DNA from: Clostridiaceae bacterium
GTDB lineage: Bacteria; Bacillota; Clostridia; Oscillospirales; Acutalibacteraceae
Reading direction: 5' to 3'
Assembly: GCA_016297555.1 (NCBI GenBank)
Contig: JAEDGK010000095.1
Span: 1 to 8,250 of the forward strand
Length of the DNA: 8,250 nucleotides
The notes beneath the pieces were generated by a model. The model did not search any database and had not been told where the DNA came from. It saw only the letters and a list, made by a program, of their open reading frames with translations. The translations under genes and the position numbers were made by a program. This document shows positions 1-5,665 of the stretch, piece after piece; position 1 is the first letter of the stretch, and each line of letters starts with the position of its first letter.

Positions 1-569
1 AGGATGCCGGGAATCTGCTTTGCACTTGAAAGCAGACCGCCGAGCGGAGTTGCCAAAACGGAAAAATCAAATCCGCCCGAAGAGGGTCTCTGAGCCTGAG
101 CGCCGAGCTCCGCGCTTTCCTCCTGAGTAAACACAAGCAGCTTATCTATTGTGCCGCTTACGGCGTCCGCAACGGTTTTTTCTATTGAATCGGGCAGAAA
201 TCTTATCTTTTCAAGTATCCAGTTCTCACAGCTTTTAATAAGATTGGGCAAGTCATTAAATTTCTCCATAATATACTGACCCAAGCCTTTGAATTCAACC
301 GTCACACGGTATCCTACAAGCACAATCAGGCTGATGATGACGGCAAGAATAAGCAAAACCGCCACCGCGGCAACAATGCCCTTTTTGATATGGGTTTTCT
401 TTGAAATTGCTCTGACCGGCCTTTGGAGAATCATTGCGATTAAAAACGCAAAAACAAACGGCGCAACGAGCCAGAAAGCATATTTCAAAAACAGGTAATA
501 TGCCGCAATAATGAACGCATAATAAACAAGACTTATCAGCGTTGCCTTTCTTTTTTCAACGATATCCAT
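1..569 (-). CDS. AI-2E family / YtvI-like membrane protein, N-terminal half (partial)
   Basis: Integral membrane protein, seen from its start to about residue 189; the 3' half lies beyond the left edge. Three hydrophobic segments are visible (about residues 12-28, 32-48 and 64-86). They are followed by a soluble stretch with VEFKGLGQYIMEKFNDLPN and a Gly/Ser/Gln-rich piece near residues 155-170. A helical pair, a third helix, then a large extracytoplasmic region is the usual N-terminal layout of PF01594 (AI-2E transporter superfamily), whose members are about 350-400 aa. In spore formers the closest named relative is the sporulation membrane protein YtvI. Transported substrates are not established for most members. 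I chose the ATG at 567-569 (MDIVEKRKATL): AAAGGA lies 12 bases upstream, whereas the in-frame ATG at 581 abuts that motif and the one at 596 has no ribosome site. Family call fairly sure; YtvI subtype and start less so. Confidence 0.75.
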   Translation of the reverse strand, partial: MDIVEKRKATLISLVYYAFIIAAYYLFLKYAFWLVAPFVFAFLIAMILQRPVRAISKKTHIKKGIVAAVAVLLILAVIISLIVLVGYRVTVEFKGLGQYIMEKFNDLPNLIKSCENWILEKIRFLPDSIEKTVADAVSGTIDKLLVFTQEESAELGAQAQRPSSGGFDFSVLATPLGGLLSSAKQIPGI

Positions 570-640
570 TCCTGTAACCATTCCTTTCCGCTTCATTTCA
601 AGTCCGAAAGAAAAACATAAAGCACGGTATATTTTGCCTC

Positions 641-681
641 GGACAAAATTTCTTTTCTGCCTTTCAATTCAAATTTTATCC
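641..681 (-). other. leader hairpin upstream of the AI-2E family gene
   Basis: Arms 671-681 and 641-651 form an 11-bp stem in the minus-strand transcript (GGATAAAATTT with AAATTTTGTCC, one G-U pair) around a 19-base loop. On the plus strand the same position is an A/C mismatch, so the pairing suits the minus transcript. No U-run follows, so it is not an obvious intrinsic terminator. It may be a structured 5' leader; function unknown. Confidence 0.35.
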
Positions 682-725
682 TTTGTCTCCCGATAAAACG
701 CCTTTTCAAGCACTTTAACGGAAAT

Positions 726-754
726 ATTTTACACCATAATTAACAAAAAGGCAA
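726..754 (-). promoter_or_regulatory. sigma-A-like promoter for the AI-2E family gene
   Basis: On the minus strand TTGCCT (749-754) and TAAAAT (726-731) are separated by exactly 17 bases. This matches 4/6 and 5/6 of the housekeeping -35/-10 consensus. It would start transcription near 719 and give a leader of about 150 bases. Confidence 0.5.
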
Positions 755-803
755 TCATCGGAGCAAAAAATACATAAAAACTTAATAAAGTTTAAAATAT
801 CTC

Positions 804-832
804 TTTATTATTTTGAAAAACTGTGTTAAAAT
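804..832 (+). promoter_or_regulatory. probable promoter for hom-lysC
   Basis: TAAAAT at 827-832 is preceded by TG and one base (824-826), an extended -10 arrangement. A weak -35 (TTTATT, 804-809) sits 17 bases upstream. The start would fall near 839, exactly where a 6-bp hairpin (839-844 with 867-872) begins, giving a leader of about 67 bases. The rest of the 570-905 intergenic stretch is AT-rich. I see no T-box GGTGGNACCGCG element and no lysine riboswitch in it. Confidence 0.4.
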
Positions 833-905
833 CAATCACAGACTTTGTTTATCTATATAAAGTATCAGTCTGAAATATGCATTTACCCGAAAGGAGTGCC
901 TCCGG

Positions 906-2144
906 ATGTATGTAGCAATTATGGGTTACGGCGTGGTTGGCTCGGGCGTTGCAAGCCTGCTTGAAAAAAATCACGAACACATTGTTAAAAAAAGTATGCA
1001 GAGCGAAATGGAGCTCAAATACATTCTTGACCGCCGAACCTTTCCCGGAGATCCGTATGAGCATCTTGTAATCTCGGATTTCTCAAAAATACTTGAAGAT
1101 GACGGCGTTAAAATCGTTGTTGAAACCATGGGCGGAGTTCACCCTGCCTATGAATATGTTTCCGCCTGCCTCAATGCGGGCAAGAGCGTTGTCACCTCAA
1201 ACAAGGAGCTGGTTGCCACCAAGGGCTGCGAGCTTCTCAGAATTGCCGACGAAAAAAATGTAAACTTTCTTTTTGAAGCAAGCGTCGGCGGCGGAATTCC
1301 CATTATCCGCCCGATAAGCCAATGCCTTGCGGCAAACGACATTGACGAAATTGCCGGAATTCTTAACGGAACAACTAACTTCATTCTGACTAAAATGATT
1401 AGTGACGGGATGACCTTTGAAGACGCGCTTTTCCTCGCGCAGAAAAACGGCTATGCCGAGCGCGACCCGTCGGCGGATGTTGACGGCTTTGACGCCTGCC
1501 GCAAAATCTGTATTCTTGCCGCGCTTTGCTTCGGCAAGCATGTTTATCCCGACTGCGTTCACACCGAGGGCATTCGCAAAATAACGCTTGCCGATGTTGA
1601 ATACGCCCGCTCATGGGGCGGAGTTATCAAGCTTATCGCAAGCGCCAAGAAGCTTGATAACGGCAAGGTTTCCGTTATGGTTTCGCCCGCTTTTATTCAA
1701 AATCACAGCCAGCTTGCAACCGTTGACGATGTTTTCAACGCCATTCTCGTGCGCGGAGACGCAATAGGCGATGTTGTATTCTACGGCAAGGGCGCAGGCA
1801 AGATGCCCACGGCGAGCGCCGTTGTTGCCGATGTTATCGACTGCGCCAAGCATATGGAGCGCAAAAAATTCTTCGGCTGGCAGGACAGCGAGCCGGGCTA
1901 TGTTGCGGATTATCTTGACAACATTACTTCTTTCTATATCAGAGGCACAACTCAGAACGCGGCGGCGGCAATCGCCCGCATCAACAGCCTTTTCGGCGAT
2001 GTTCAGATGCTCACACGCGCCAATGCGCCCGAAGGCGAGTTTGCTTTTGCAACGGATCCCCTCTCCGAAAGAGAGCTTGACAAAAAGCTCGCGCTCATTG
2101 AGGAGGCCGAGATTGCTTCGGTCATCCGCATAACCGATTATTAA
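906..2144 (+). CDS. hom: homoserine dehydrogenase with C-terminal ACT domain
   Basis: Reduces L-aspartate 4-semialdehyde to L-homoserine with NAD(P)H in the cytoplasm, the branch toward threonine and methionine. The 412-aa protein has the full family layout. The nucleotide-binding Rossmann motif GYGVVG is at 7-12. TSNKELVA (97-104) carries the conserved lysine K100. GILNGTTNFIL is at 151-161. The family signature running from A178 to K200, with PSADVDGFDACRK at its end, contains the catalytic pair D196 and K200. GKGAGKMPTASAV is at 294-306. An ACT-type regulatory domain covers about 340-412. Family members of this type are usually about 400-430 aa, so it is complete. The ATG follows AAGGAG (891-896) at 9 bases. 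lysC follows after 28 bases with no terminator between, so the two are almost certainly co-transcribed. The ACT domain suggests threonine feedback inhibition (inference). Confidence 0.97.
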   Translation: MYVAIMGYGVVGSGVASLLEKNHEHIVKKSMQSEMELKYILDRRTFPGDPYEHLVISDFSKILEDDGVKIVVETMGGVHPAYEYVSACLNAGKSVVTSNKELVATKGCELLRIADEKNVNFLFEASVGGGIPIIRPISQCLAANDIDEIAGILNGTTNFILTKMISDGMTFEDALFLAQKNGYAERDPSADVDGFDACRKICILAALCFGKHVYPDCVHTEGIRKITLADVEYARSWGGVIKLIASAKKLDNGKVSVMVSPAFIQNHSQLATVDDVFNAILVRGDAIGDVVFYGKGAGKMPTASAVVADVIDCAKHMERKKFFGWQDSEPGYVADYLDNITSFYIRGTTQNAAAAIARINSLFGDVQMLTRANAPEGEFAFATDPLSERELDKKLALIEEAEIASVIRITDY

Positions 2145-2172
2145 TCCTTTCCGCAAATTTGGAGGTTAATTT

Positions 2173-3384
2173 ATGGCATTAATTGTTCAGAAATTCGGCG
2201 GCAGCTCGGTTGCCAATGCCGAAAGAGTTATGAATGTTGCAAAAATCGTTACCGACACCTATAAAGAGGGCAACGATGTCGTTGTTGTTGTTTCCGCTCA
2301 GGGCGACACAACCGATGATTTAATCGAAAAAGCAAAGGAAATCAATCCCAACGCTTCAAAAAGAGAGATGGATATGCTCCTCTCCTCGGGCGAACAGATA
2401 TCAATTTCCCTGCTTGCCATGGCTATCGAGAAGCTCGGCTATCCCTCATGCTCCCTGCTCGGCTGGCAGGCGGGATTTTCAACCAATTCCGTTTACGGCA
2501 GCGCAAGAATTAAAAAGGTCGGTGCAGAGCGCATCAGAATGGAAATCGCAAAGAAAAACATCGTTGTTGTTGCAGGCTTCCAGGGGCTTAACAAATATGA
2601 CGATATAACAACTCTCGGCCGCGGCGGGTCGGACACAAGCGCGGTTGCAATAGCCGCCGCAATGCACGCTGACCGCTGCCAGATTTACACCGATGTTGAG
2701 GGCGTTTACACCGCCGACCCCAGAAAGGTCAAGGGTGCTAAGAAGCTCAGCGAGATAACCTATGACGAAATGCTCGAGCTTGCCACGCTCGGCGCTCAGG
2801 TTCTTAATAACCGCTCTGTTGAAATGGCTAAAAAATATAATGTTAAGCTTGAGGTGCTTTCAAGCCTTGTGCGCGCACCCGGCACAATAGTCAAGGAGGT
2901 AGCAAATATGGAAAAAATGCTTGTCAGAGGAGTTACAAAGGATACGGATGTTGCGAGAATATCCATCATCGGCGTTCCCAATGTTCCCGGAATTGCATAT
3001 AAGATTTTCGGCAAGCTTGCCGCTAAAAACATAAATATTGATATCATTCTTCAGTCCGTCGGCAGAGGCGACACAAAGGATATCGCATTCACAACCACCA
3101 AGTCAAACCTTACCGAAACGGTTGAAACCCTCAGATCTCTTGAGCTTCTCAGCGGTCTTGAAATAATCTGCGATGAGGATGTTGCCAAGGTTTCGGTTGT
3201 CGGCGCGGGCATGGAATCCCATCCCGGCATTGCCGCCAAGATGTTTGAGGCTCTTTTCGAGGCGGATATCAATATCCAGATGATTTCTACAAGCGAAATC
3301 AAAATTTCCGTTCTTATCGACATCAAAGACGGCGACAAGGCGGTTGAAGCGGTTCACAACGCATTTATTCCCGTGCTTAACTGA
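2173..3384 (+). CDS. lysC: aspartate kinase (alpha subunit, full length)
   Basis: Phosphorylates L-aspartate with ATP to 4-phospho-L-aspartate, the first step to lysine, methionine and threonine. The 403-aa length fits the monofunctional class. Kinase-domain motifs: KFGGSS at 7-12, SSGEQIS at 71-77, GFSTNSVYGSARI at 101-113, GRGGSDTSA at 149-157 and TDVEGVYTADPR at 173-184. Two ACT domains follow, about 261-330 (VPGIAYKIFGKLAAKNINID) and about 338-403 (MESHPGIAAKMFEALFEADI). In relatives these bind lysine and/or threonine and cause feedback inhibition. GGAGG at 2161-2165 stands 7 bases before the ATG. It is the second gene of a hom-lysC operon and is closed by the strong terminator at 3397-3440. 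An internal start at 2908 probably produces a shorter second polypeptide, listed separately. Confidence 0.97.
   Translation: MALIVQKFGGSSVANAERVMNVAKIVTDTYKEGNDVVVVVSAQGDTTDDLIEKAKEINPNASKREMDMLLSSGEQISISLLAMAIEKLGYPSCSLLGWQAGFSTNSVYGSARIKKVGAERIRMEIAKKNIVVVAGFQGLNKYDDITTLGRGGSDTSAVAIAAAMHADRCQIYTDVEGVYTADPRKVKGAKKLSEITYDEMLELATLGAQVLNNRSVEMAKKYNVKLEVLSSLVRAPGTIVKEVANMEKMLVRGVTKDTDVARISIIGVPNVPGIAYKIFGKLAAKNINIDIILQSVGRGDTKDIAFTTTKSNLTETVETLRSLELLSGLEIICDEDVAKVSVVGAGMESHPGIAAKMFEALFEADINIQMISTSEIKISVLIDIKDGDKAVEAVHNAFIPVLN
2908..3384 (+). CDS. lysC: aspartate kinase beta subunit from in-frame internal start
   Basis: Inside lysC, AAGGAGGT (2893-2900) lies 7 bases before an ATG at 2908-2910 that is in frame with the full protein (codon 246). 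Translation from it gives 158 aa made only of the two ACT domains. This is the arrangement known for Bacillus subtilis aspartokinase II and for Corynebacterium and Mycobacterium LysC, where an alpha2beta2 enzyme is built from one gene through in-frame internal initiation near codon 247-250. The internal ribosome site is closer to consensus than the one for the full-length start. The beta chain would have no kinase activity; it would pair with alpha and form the amino-acid effector sites (family knowledge). That it is made here is inferred from sequence only. Confidence 0.7.
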   Translation: MEKMLVRGVTKDTDVARISIIGVPNVPGIAYKIFGKLAAKNINIDIILQSVGRGDTKDIAFTTTKSNLTETVETLRSLELLSGLEIICDEDVAKVSVVGAGMESHPGIAAKMFEALFEADINIQMISTSEIKISVLIDIKDGDKAVEAVHNAFIPVLN

Positions 3385-3396
3385 GTATAAAATAAT

Positions 3397-3440
3397 AAGC
3401 AAGGCAAATTATGAGCAATCATAGTTTGCCTTGCTTTTTT
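3397..3440. terminator. intrinsic terminator, lysC end, probably bidirectional
   Basis: Arms 3397-3414 and 3419-3436 form an 18-bp stem with a single G-T wobble, capped by a GCAA loop of the GNRA type (3415-3418). TTTTTT runs to 3440 on the plus strand. On the minus strand the same stem is followed by the weaker tract TTATTATTTTAT. It lies between the convergent lysC and the membrane-protein gene ending at 3451, so it likely serves both. Confidence 0.93.
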
Positions 3441-3450
3441 GTCTTGATAT

Positions 3451-3894
3451 TCAATTCTTGTCCGTGCTCTGCTTTTGCGGCATTCTGTTGAGAAACGCAT
3501 ATGCCGTTATTGCGAGAATAAGCATAAGCACCGTTACCGCCATCGGAGATTTTACTCCGTAAAACGGAGCGCAGACAAGCTCAAACAAAACCTCAAACAC
3601 ATCTGCCGCGCCGAGCGCACGGGTCATCATAGTCAAAATTGAAACAACCAGCCCGACCGTTGAATATATGCCAACTATTCTCAACCACAGCGCTTCGCCG
3701 AGCTTGAATGCAACGGCTATTGAAGCAATCACAAGTATCGCATAGCCTGCGGCGGAGAGGACTTCGACCGCATTGGGCAGAGTTTTCAGAATTTCGGGCA
3801 CAAGCTTTATCAGCTTCCATATGTAAGGCGCGCCGAGCAGCAAACCGCAGACGACATAAAAGGTCAGCCTTAAATTCTTATCGTTTTTATCCAT
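3451..3894 (-). CDS. small four-helix membrane protein, function unknown
   Basis: I do not recognise this 147-aa protein. It has a short charged N-terminus (MDKNDKNLR). Four hydrophobic segments follow, about residues 9-31, 44-63, 70-90 and 117-136, and the tail is polar and Lys/Gln-rich (MPQKQSTDKN). There is no signal peptide cleavage pattern and no obvious catalytic motif, so it is probably an integral cytoplasmic-membrane protein. Its ATG overlaps the last 8 bases of the TSCPD gene upstream (ATGGATAA contains that gene's stop), with AAAGAGG about 9 bases before the start. The two should be translationally coupled. Its stop sits just past the convergent terminator shared with lysC. Confidence 0.8.
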   Translation of the reverse strand: MDKNDKNLRLTFYVVCGLLLGAPYIWKLIKLVPEILKTLPNAVEVLSAAGYAILVIASIAVAFKLGEALWLRIVGIYSTVGLVVSILTMMTRALGAADVFEVLFELVCAPFYGVKSPMAVTVLMLILAITAYAFLNRMPQKQSTDKN

Positions 3895-4138
3895 TCTGCA
3901 TTGCCTCTTTCAAAGCTTTTGCAAGCTGGTCGGGGCACGAGGTGCTTTTGAAGCCGCAGCGAATACCCTCAAGCTTTGCAATAACATCCTCCGCCTTCAT
4001 TCCTTCGACAATCGAGCCTATTCCCTTAAGGTTGCCGTTGCAGCCGCCCTCAAAGCGCACATTTCTGACAACGCCGTTATCAATTTCAAATTCGATTGCG
4101 CGGGAGCAAGTGCCGCTCGTTTTATATTTGTATTGCAT
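3887..4138 (-). CDS. stand-alone TSCPD-domain protein (TIGR03905-like)
   Basis: An 83-aa cysteine-rich protein of the stand-alone TSCPD family. Four cysteines, C11, C33, C61 and C68, are arranged as TSGTC (N-terminal), FEGGCNGN, IRCGFKS and TSCPDQLAKAL, which gives the domain its name. Such four-Cys proteins are expected to bind a metal, probably zinc. The same domain occurs at the C-terminus of some B12-dependent ribonucleotide reductases, but the role of the free-standing form is not known. I chose the ATG at 4136-4138 (MQYKYKT) because AAAGGAG lies 8 bases before it. A GTG nine bases further upstream is in frame but falls within the ribosome site. It overlaps the next gene by 8 bases. Confidence 0.9.
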   Translation of the reverse strand: MQYKYKTSGTCSRAIEFEIDNGVVRNVRFEGGCNGNLKGIGSIVEGMKAEDVIAKLEGIRCGFKSTSCPDQLAKALKEAMQNG

Positions 4139-4158
4139 TTCAATCACTCCTTTGCTTT

Positions 4159-4187
4159 ATTCTACAATATTTTCTCGTCTTTTTCAA
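4159..4187 (-). promoter_or_regulatory. sigma-A-like promoter for the TSCPD / membrane protein pair
   Basis: On the minus strand TTGAAA (4182-4187) and TAGAAT (4159-4164) are spaced by exactly 17 bases, each matching 5/6 of consensus. Transcription would start near 4152, only about 14 bases before the TSCPD start codon and just upstream of its ribosome site. Confidence 0.65.
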
Positions 4188-4214
4188 TACTTTCATGGAA
4201 GAATATACGCGCTT

Positions 4215-4397
4215 TTATAAAAGTATATAAAGCAATGAGAATATCAGCCAAAAATCGCACCCGTCGGCAATCAGTAAAAGCACAATCGGCATAACAACCG
4301 AGCGGTCGGAAGCGTTTTCCGCAGCCGCGCAGGGTCGGCGCGGCTTTTCACGGCGGCTGTTTGGCGGCAAAACTATTCTTGTTGCGCAGCCGTTCAT
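4215..4397 (-). CDS. small 60-aa protein with hydrophobic C-terminus, unknown
   Basis: A likely real small gene, third in a row with the 77- and 121-aa genes upstream. The first half is polar and rich in Arg, Pro and Ala. The second half holds two short hydrophobic blocks, VVMPIVLLLIA and FWLIFSLLYILL, separated by DGCD, and ends right after the second block. A hydrophobic pair around a Gly/Cys/Asp turn ending at the C-terminus is a pattern I recall in small proteins of clostridial genomes (memory, not checked). It could be a membrane hairpin. AAAGGA (4410-4415) lies 12 bases before the ATG, a long spacing, yet the same spacing and flanking bases occur before the AI-2E gene. I cannot assign a function. 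The 76 bases between this gene and the previous one hold no clear terminator. Confidence 0.55.
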   Translation of the reverse strand: MNGCATRIVLPPNSRREKPRRPCAAAENASDRSVVMPIVLLLIADGCDFWLIFSLLYILL

Positions 4398-4473
4398 TCT
4401 TATAACCGTTCCTTTCTGAAAAGGCGAGAAAGAAAAAATCAGTTTTCACTCCCGCCGATTATATGATTTGAAT

Positions 4474-4839
4474 TTATTGGTGCTTCCCCTCGCCGCCCAT
4501 AAGATTTGAAAGCATCGGCATTATCTCCAGCAGTTTCATAAGCTGCATGGCTTCGTCCGCCTTTTTTCTGCGTTTTTCGCTCAGGAGCGGTTTAAGCGCT
4601 TCGATAAGGCGCGTTCTGCTGTCGGTTTTATTCATCATATTCATAATTGTGCCGAGCTTGCCGAGCATTTCGGCGCTGCCGAGAATTGAAGAAAAATCGG
4701 GCATTCCGCCGCCCGAGCCTTCGGAAGCCGACGAGCCGTCCTTTTTATCCTCTCCGGAAAACAGGCTTGCCGCGGCAGCCTTTAAATTCTCCATATCCTC
4801 GTCAGAAAGACTCGATAAAATATCGTTTATGTTATCCAT
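4474..4839 (-). CDS. 121-aa helical protein of unknown function
   Basis: I do not recognise a named family. The acidic N-terminus (MDNINDILSSLSDEDMENLK) looks helical. A Ser/Gly-rich low-complexity linker spans about residues 29-50. A Met/Leu-rich stretch covers about 51-70 and ends MNMMNK. A strongly helical C-terminal half follows, with RLIEALKPLLSEKRRKKADE (76-95) and MKLLEIMPMLSNLMGG. No signal peptide or transmembrane helix is evident; it is probably a cytoplasmic helical protein that binds a partner. It starts 18 bases after the stop of the 77-aa gene, so the two are in one operon. The ribosome site is weak (GGGGCGG about 10 bases before the ATG), which suggests coupling to the upstream gene. 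Confidence 0.8.
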   Translation of the reverse strand: MDNINDILSSLSDEDMENLKAAAASLFSGEDKKDGSSASEGSGGGMPDFSSILGSAEMLGKLGTIMNMMNKTDSRTRLIEALKPLLSEKRRKKADEAMQLMKLLEIMPMLSNLMGGEGKHQ

Positions 4840-4857
4840 CCGTCAGCCGCCCCATCG

Positions 4858-5091
4858 TTATTTGCCGTTCTGCCCCGATGCTCCCTTGAATTGTCTTATG
4901 AGCCTTTGCGCCTGCTCGCTGTTTAAAAGCTCCTCGAGTGCTTTTTTATCGCTTAAAACCCGCTGAAGCTCGTTCTTTTTGTCGTCGGAAAGCTTGCTTT
5001 TTACCGCTCCGAGCATATCCTCGGGGCGATTGCTCCCCATAGCTTTTGCAAGGCGAAGAAGCTCGTCAACAGAAAAATTATCCTTACTCAT
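4858..5091 (-). CDS. 77-aa helical protein of unknown function
   Basis: A small, highly charged, probably all-helical cytoplasmic protein. Visible segments are SVDELLRLAKAMG, LSDDKKNELQRVLSDKKALEE and LLNSEQAQRLIRQF, ending in a flexible GASGQNGK tail. No family name can be given with confidence. I chose the ATG at 5089-5091 (MSKDNFS) because GGGTGGTGAT directly precedes it at about 6 bases. The longer in-frame ATG at 5112 has no ribosome site and its extension (MKRVVIA) is encoded by the ribosome-site bases. It is first in a minus-strand operon with the 121- and 60-aa proteins, and is divergent from the metallophosphoesterase gene. Confidence 0.8.
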   Translation of the reverse strand: MSKDNFSVDELLRLAKAMGSNRPEDMLGAVKSKLSDDKKNELQRVLSDKKALEELLNSEQAQRLIRQFKGASGQNGK

Positions 5092-5119
5092 TGCAATCAC
5101 CACCCTTTTCATTTATAAT
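5091..5119 (+). promoter_or_regulatory. promoter for the metallophosphoesterase gene
   Basis: TTGCAA (5091-5096) and a perfect TATAAT (5114-5119) are spaced by 17 bases, giving a start near 5126 and a leader of about 35 bases. The -35 box touches the start codon of the divergent 77-aa gene. The palindromic TTTATAATAAA around the -10 also offers a possible -10 to the minus strand, but I see no good minus -35. Confidence 0.6.
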
Positions 5120-5160
5120 AAATATGCTGAATTAATGATTGATAGAACGGAGGAGATAGT

Positions 5161-5619
5161 TTGCGAATACTTGTGTTTTCCGATTCGCACGGCTCATCAA
5201 GCCGAATGAGAGACGCTCTGATGCTTCAGAGGGACGCGGATTTAATCATACATCTCGGCGACGGCGAGCGTGATTTGGAATATCTCGGCGAAGCGGTTGC
5301 AGGCAGAAAAACCGTTCAAGTCTGCGGCAACTGCGATTTTTGCTCCATGCTGCCCGAAAACGAAATTGTTTTTGCGGGCGGCGTTAAAATTTTCTGCTCT
5401 CACGGACATACGGAGCACGTGAAATACGGCAGAGAGGAGCTTGTCAGCAAAGCCCGGGCGGCGGGAGCCCGCATTGCATTATACGGGCATACTCACGAAA
5501 GCGTGACGGATTATGACGACGGACTTTATATAATGAATCCCGGCAGCATCCGAAACGGTGAATACGGAGCAATCGACATAACTCCGCAGGGAATAATTCT
5601 GCTGAAAATGAAAGTGTAA
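5161..5619 (+). CDS. YfcE/MJ0936-type metallophosphoesterase
   Basis: A 152-aa single-domain calcineurin-like phosphoesterase (Metallophos_2 / YfcE family). All metal-site motifs are visible: FSDSHG with D8 and H10, HLGDGERD with D34, CGNCD with N57, FCSHGHTEH with H81, and YGHTHES with H110 and H112. NPGSIRNG (126-133) follows. These residues place two divalent metals, usually Mn or Ni in characterised members, which act on phosphodiesters such as bis-pNPP; physiological substrates are mostly unknown. The usual length is about 150-180 aa, so it is complete. The start is TTG at 5161, supported by GGAGGAG (5149-5155) five bases upstream and by the conserved MRILVFSD opening. The DUF4830 gene follows after 46 bases without a terminator. 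Confidence 0.92.
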   Translation: MRILVFSDSHGSSSRMRDALMLQRDADLIIHLGDGERDLEYLGEAVAGRKTVQVCGNCDFCSMLPENEIVFAGGVKIFCSHGHTEHVKYGREELVSKARAAGARIALYGHTHESVTDYDDGLYIMNPGSIRNGEYGAIDITPQGIILLKMKV

Positions 5620-5665
5620 TAACCCGCCTGCTTGCCGCATATGCTTTTTCAGGGCGGTGAGTTTA

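Noticed and set aside
289..498. 69-aa plus-strand open frame
   Set aside because: Lies antisense within the AI-2E family gene, whose membrane segments are clear.
570..905. CRISPR, tRNA or riboswitch in the longest intergenic region
   Set aside because: No spaced repeats, no cloverleaf, no T-box or L-box core could be seen by eye; only promoters and two short hairpins.
1611..2156. 181-aa open frame antisense to hom
   Set aside because: hom has every family motif through this stretch, and the antisense frame shows no recognisable protein pattern or ribosome site. It is a codon-bias shadow.
4139..4147. GTG start giving three extra residues to the TSCPD protein
   Set aside because: The GTG is part of the AAAGGAGTG ribosome-site region; the ATG at 4136-4138 has the proper 8-base spacing.
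3708..4220. 170-aa plus-strand open frame
   Set aside because: It runs antisense across the membrane protein, the TSCPD gene and their promoter, with Arg/Ser-rich composition typical of shadow frames.
4215..4240. CTTTTATAAAAG palindrome after the 60-aa gene as a terminator
   Set aside because: Short, all A/T, and without a following U-run. Read-through into the TSCPD gene is possible.
4547..4966. 139-aa plus-strand open frame
   Set aside because: Antisense to the 121- and 77-aa genes, Ser/Pro/Leu-rich, no ribosome site.
5092..5112. Upstream ATG for the 77-aa protein
   Set aside because: No Shine-Dalgarno before it, and the extra codons overlap the GGGTGGTGAT ribosome site of the inner ATG.
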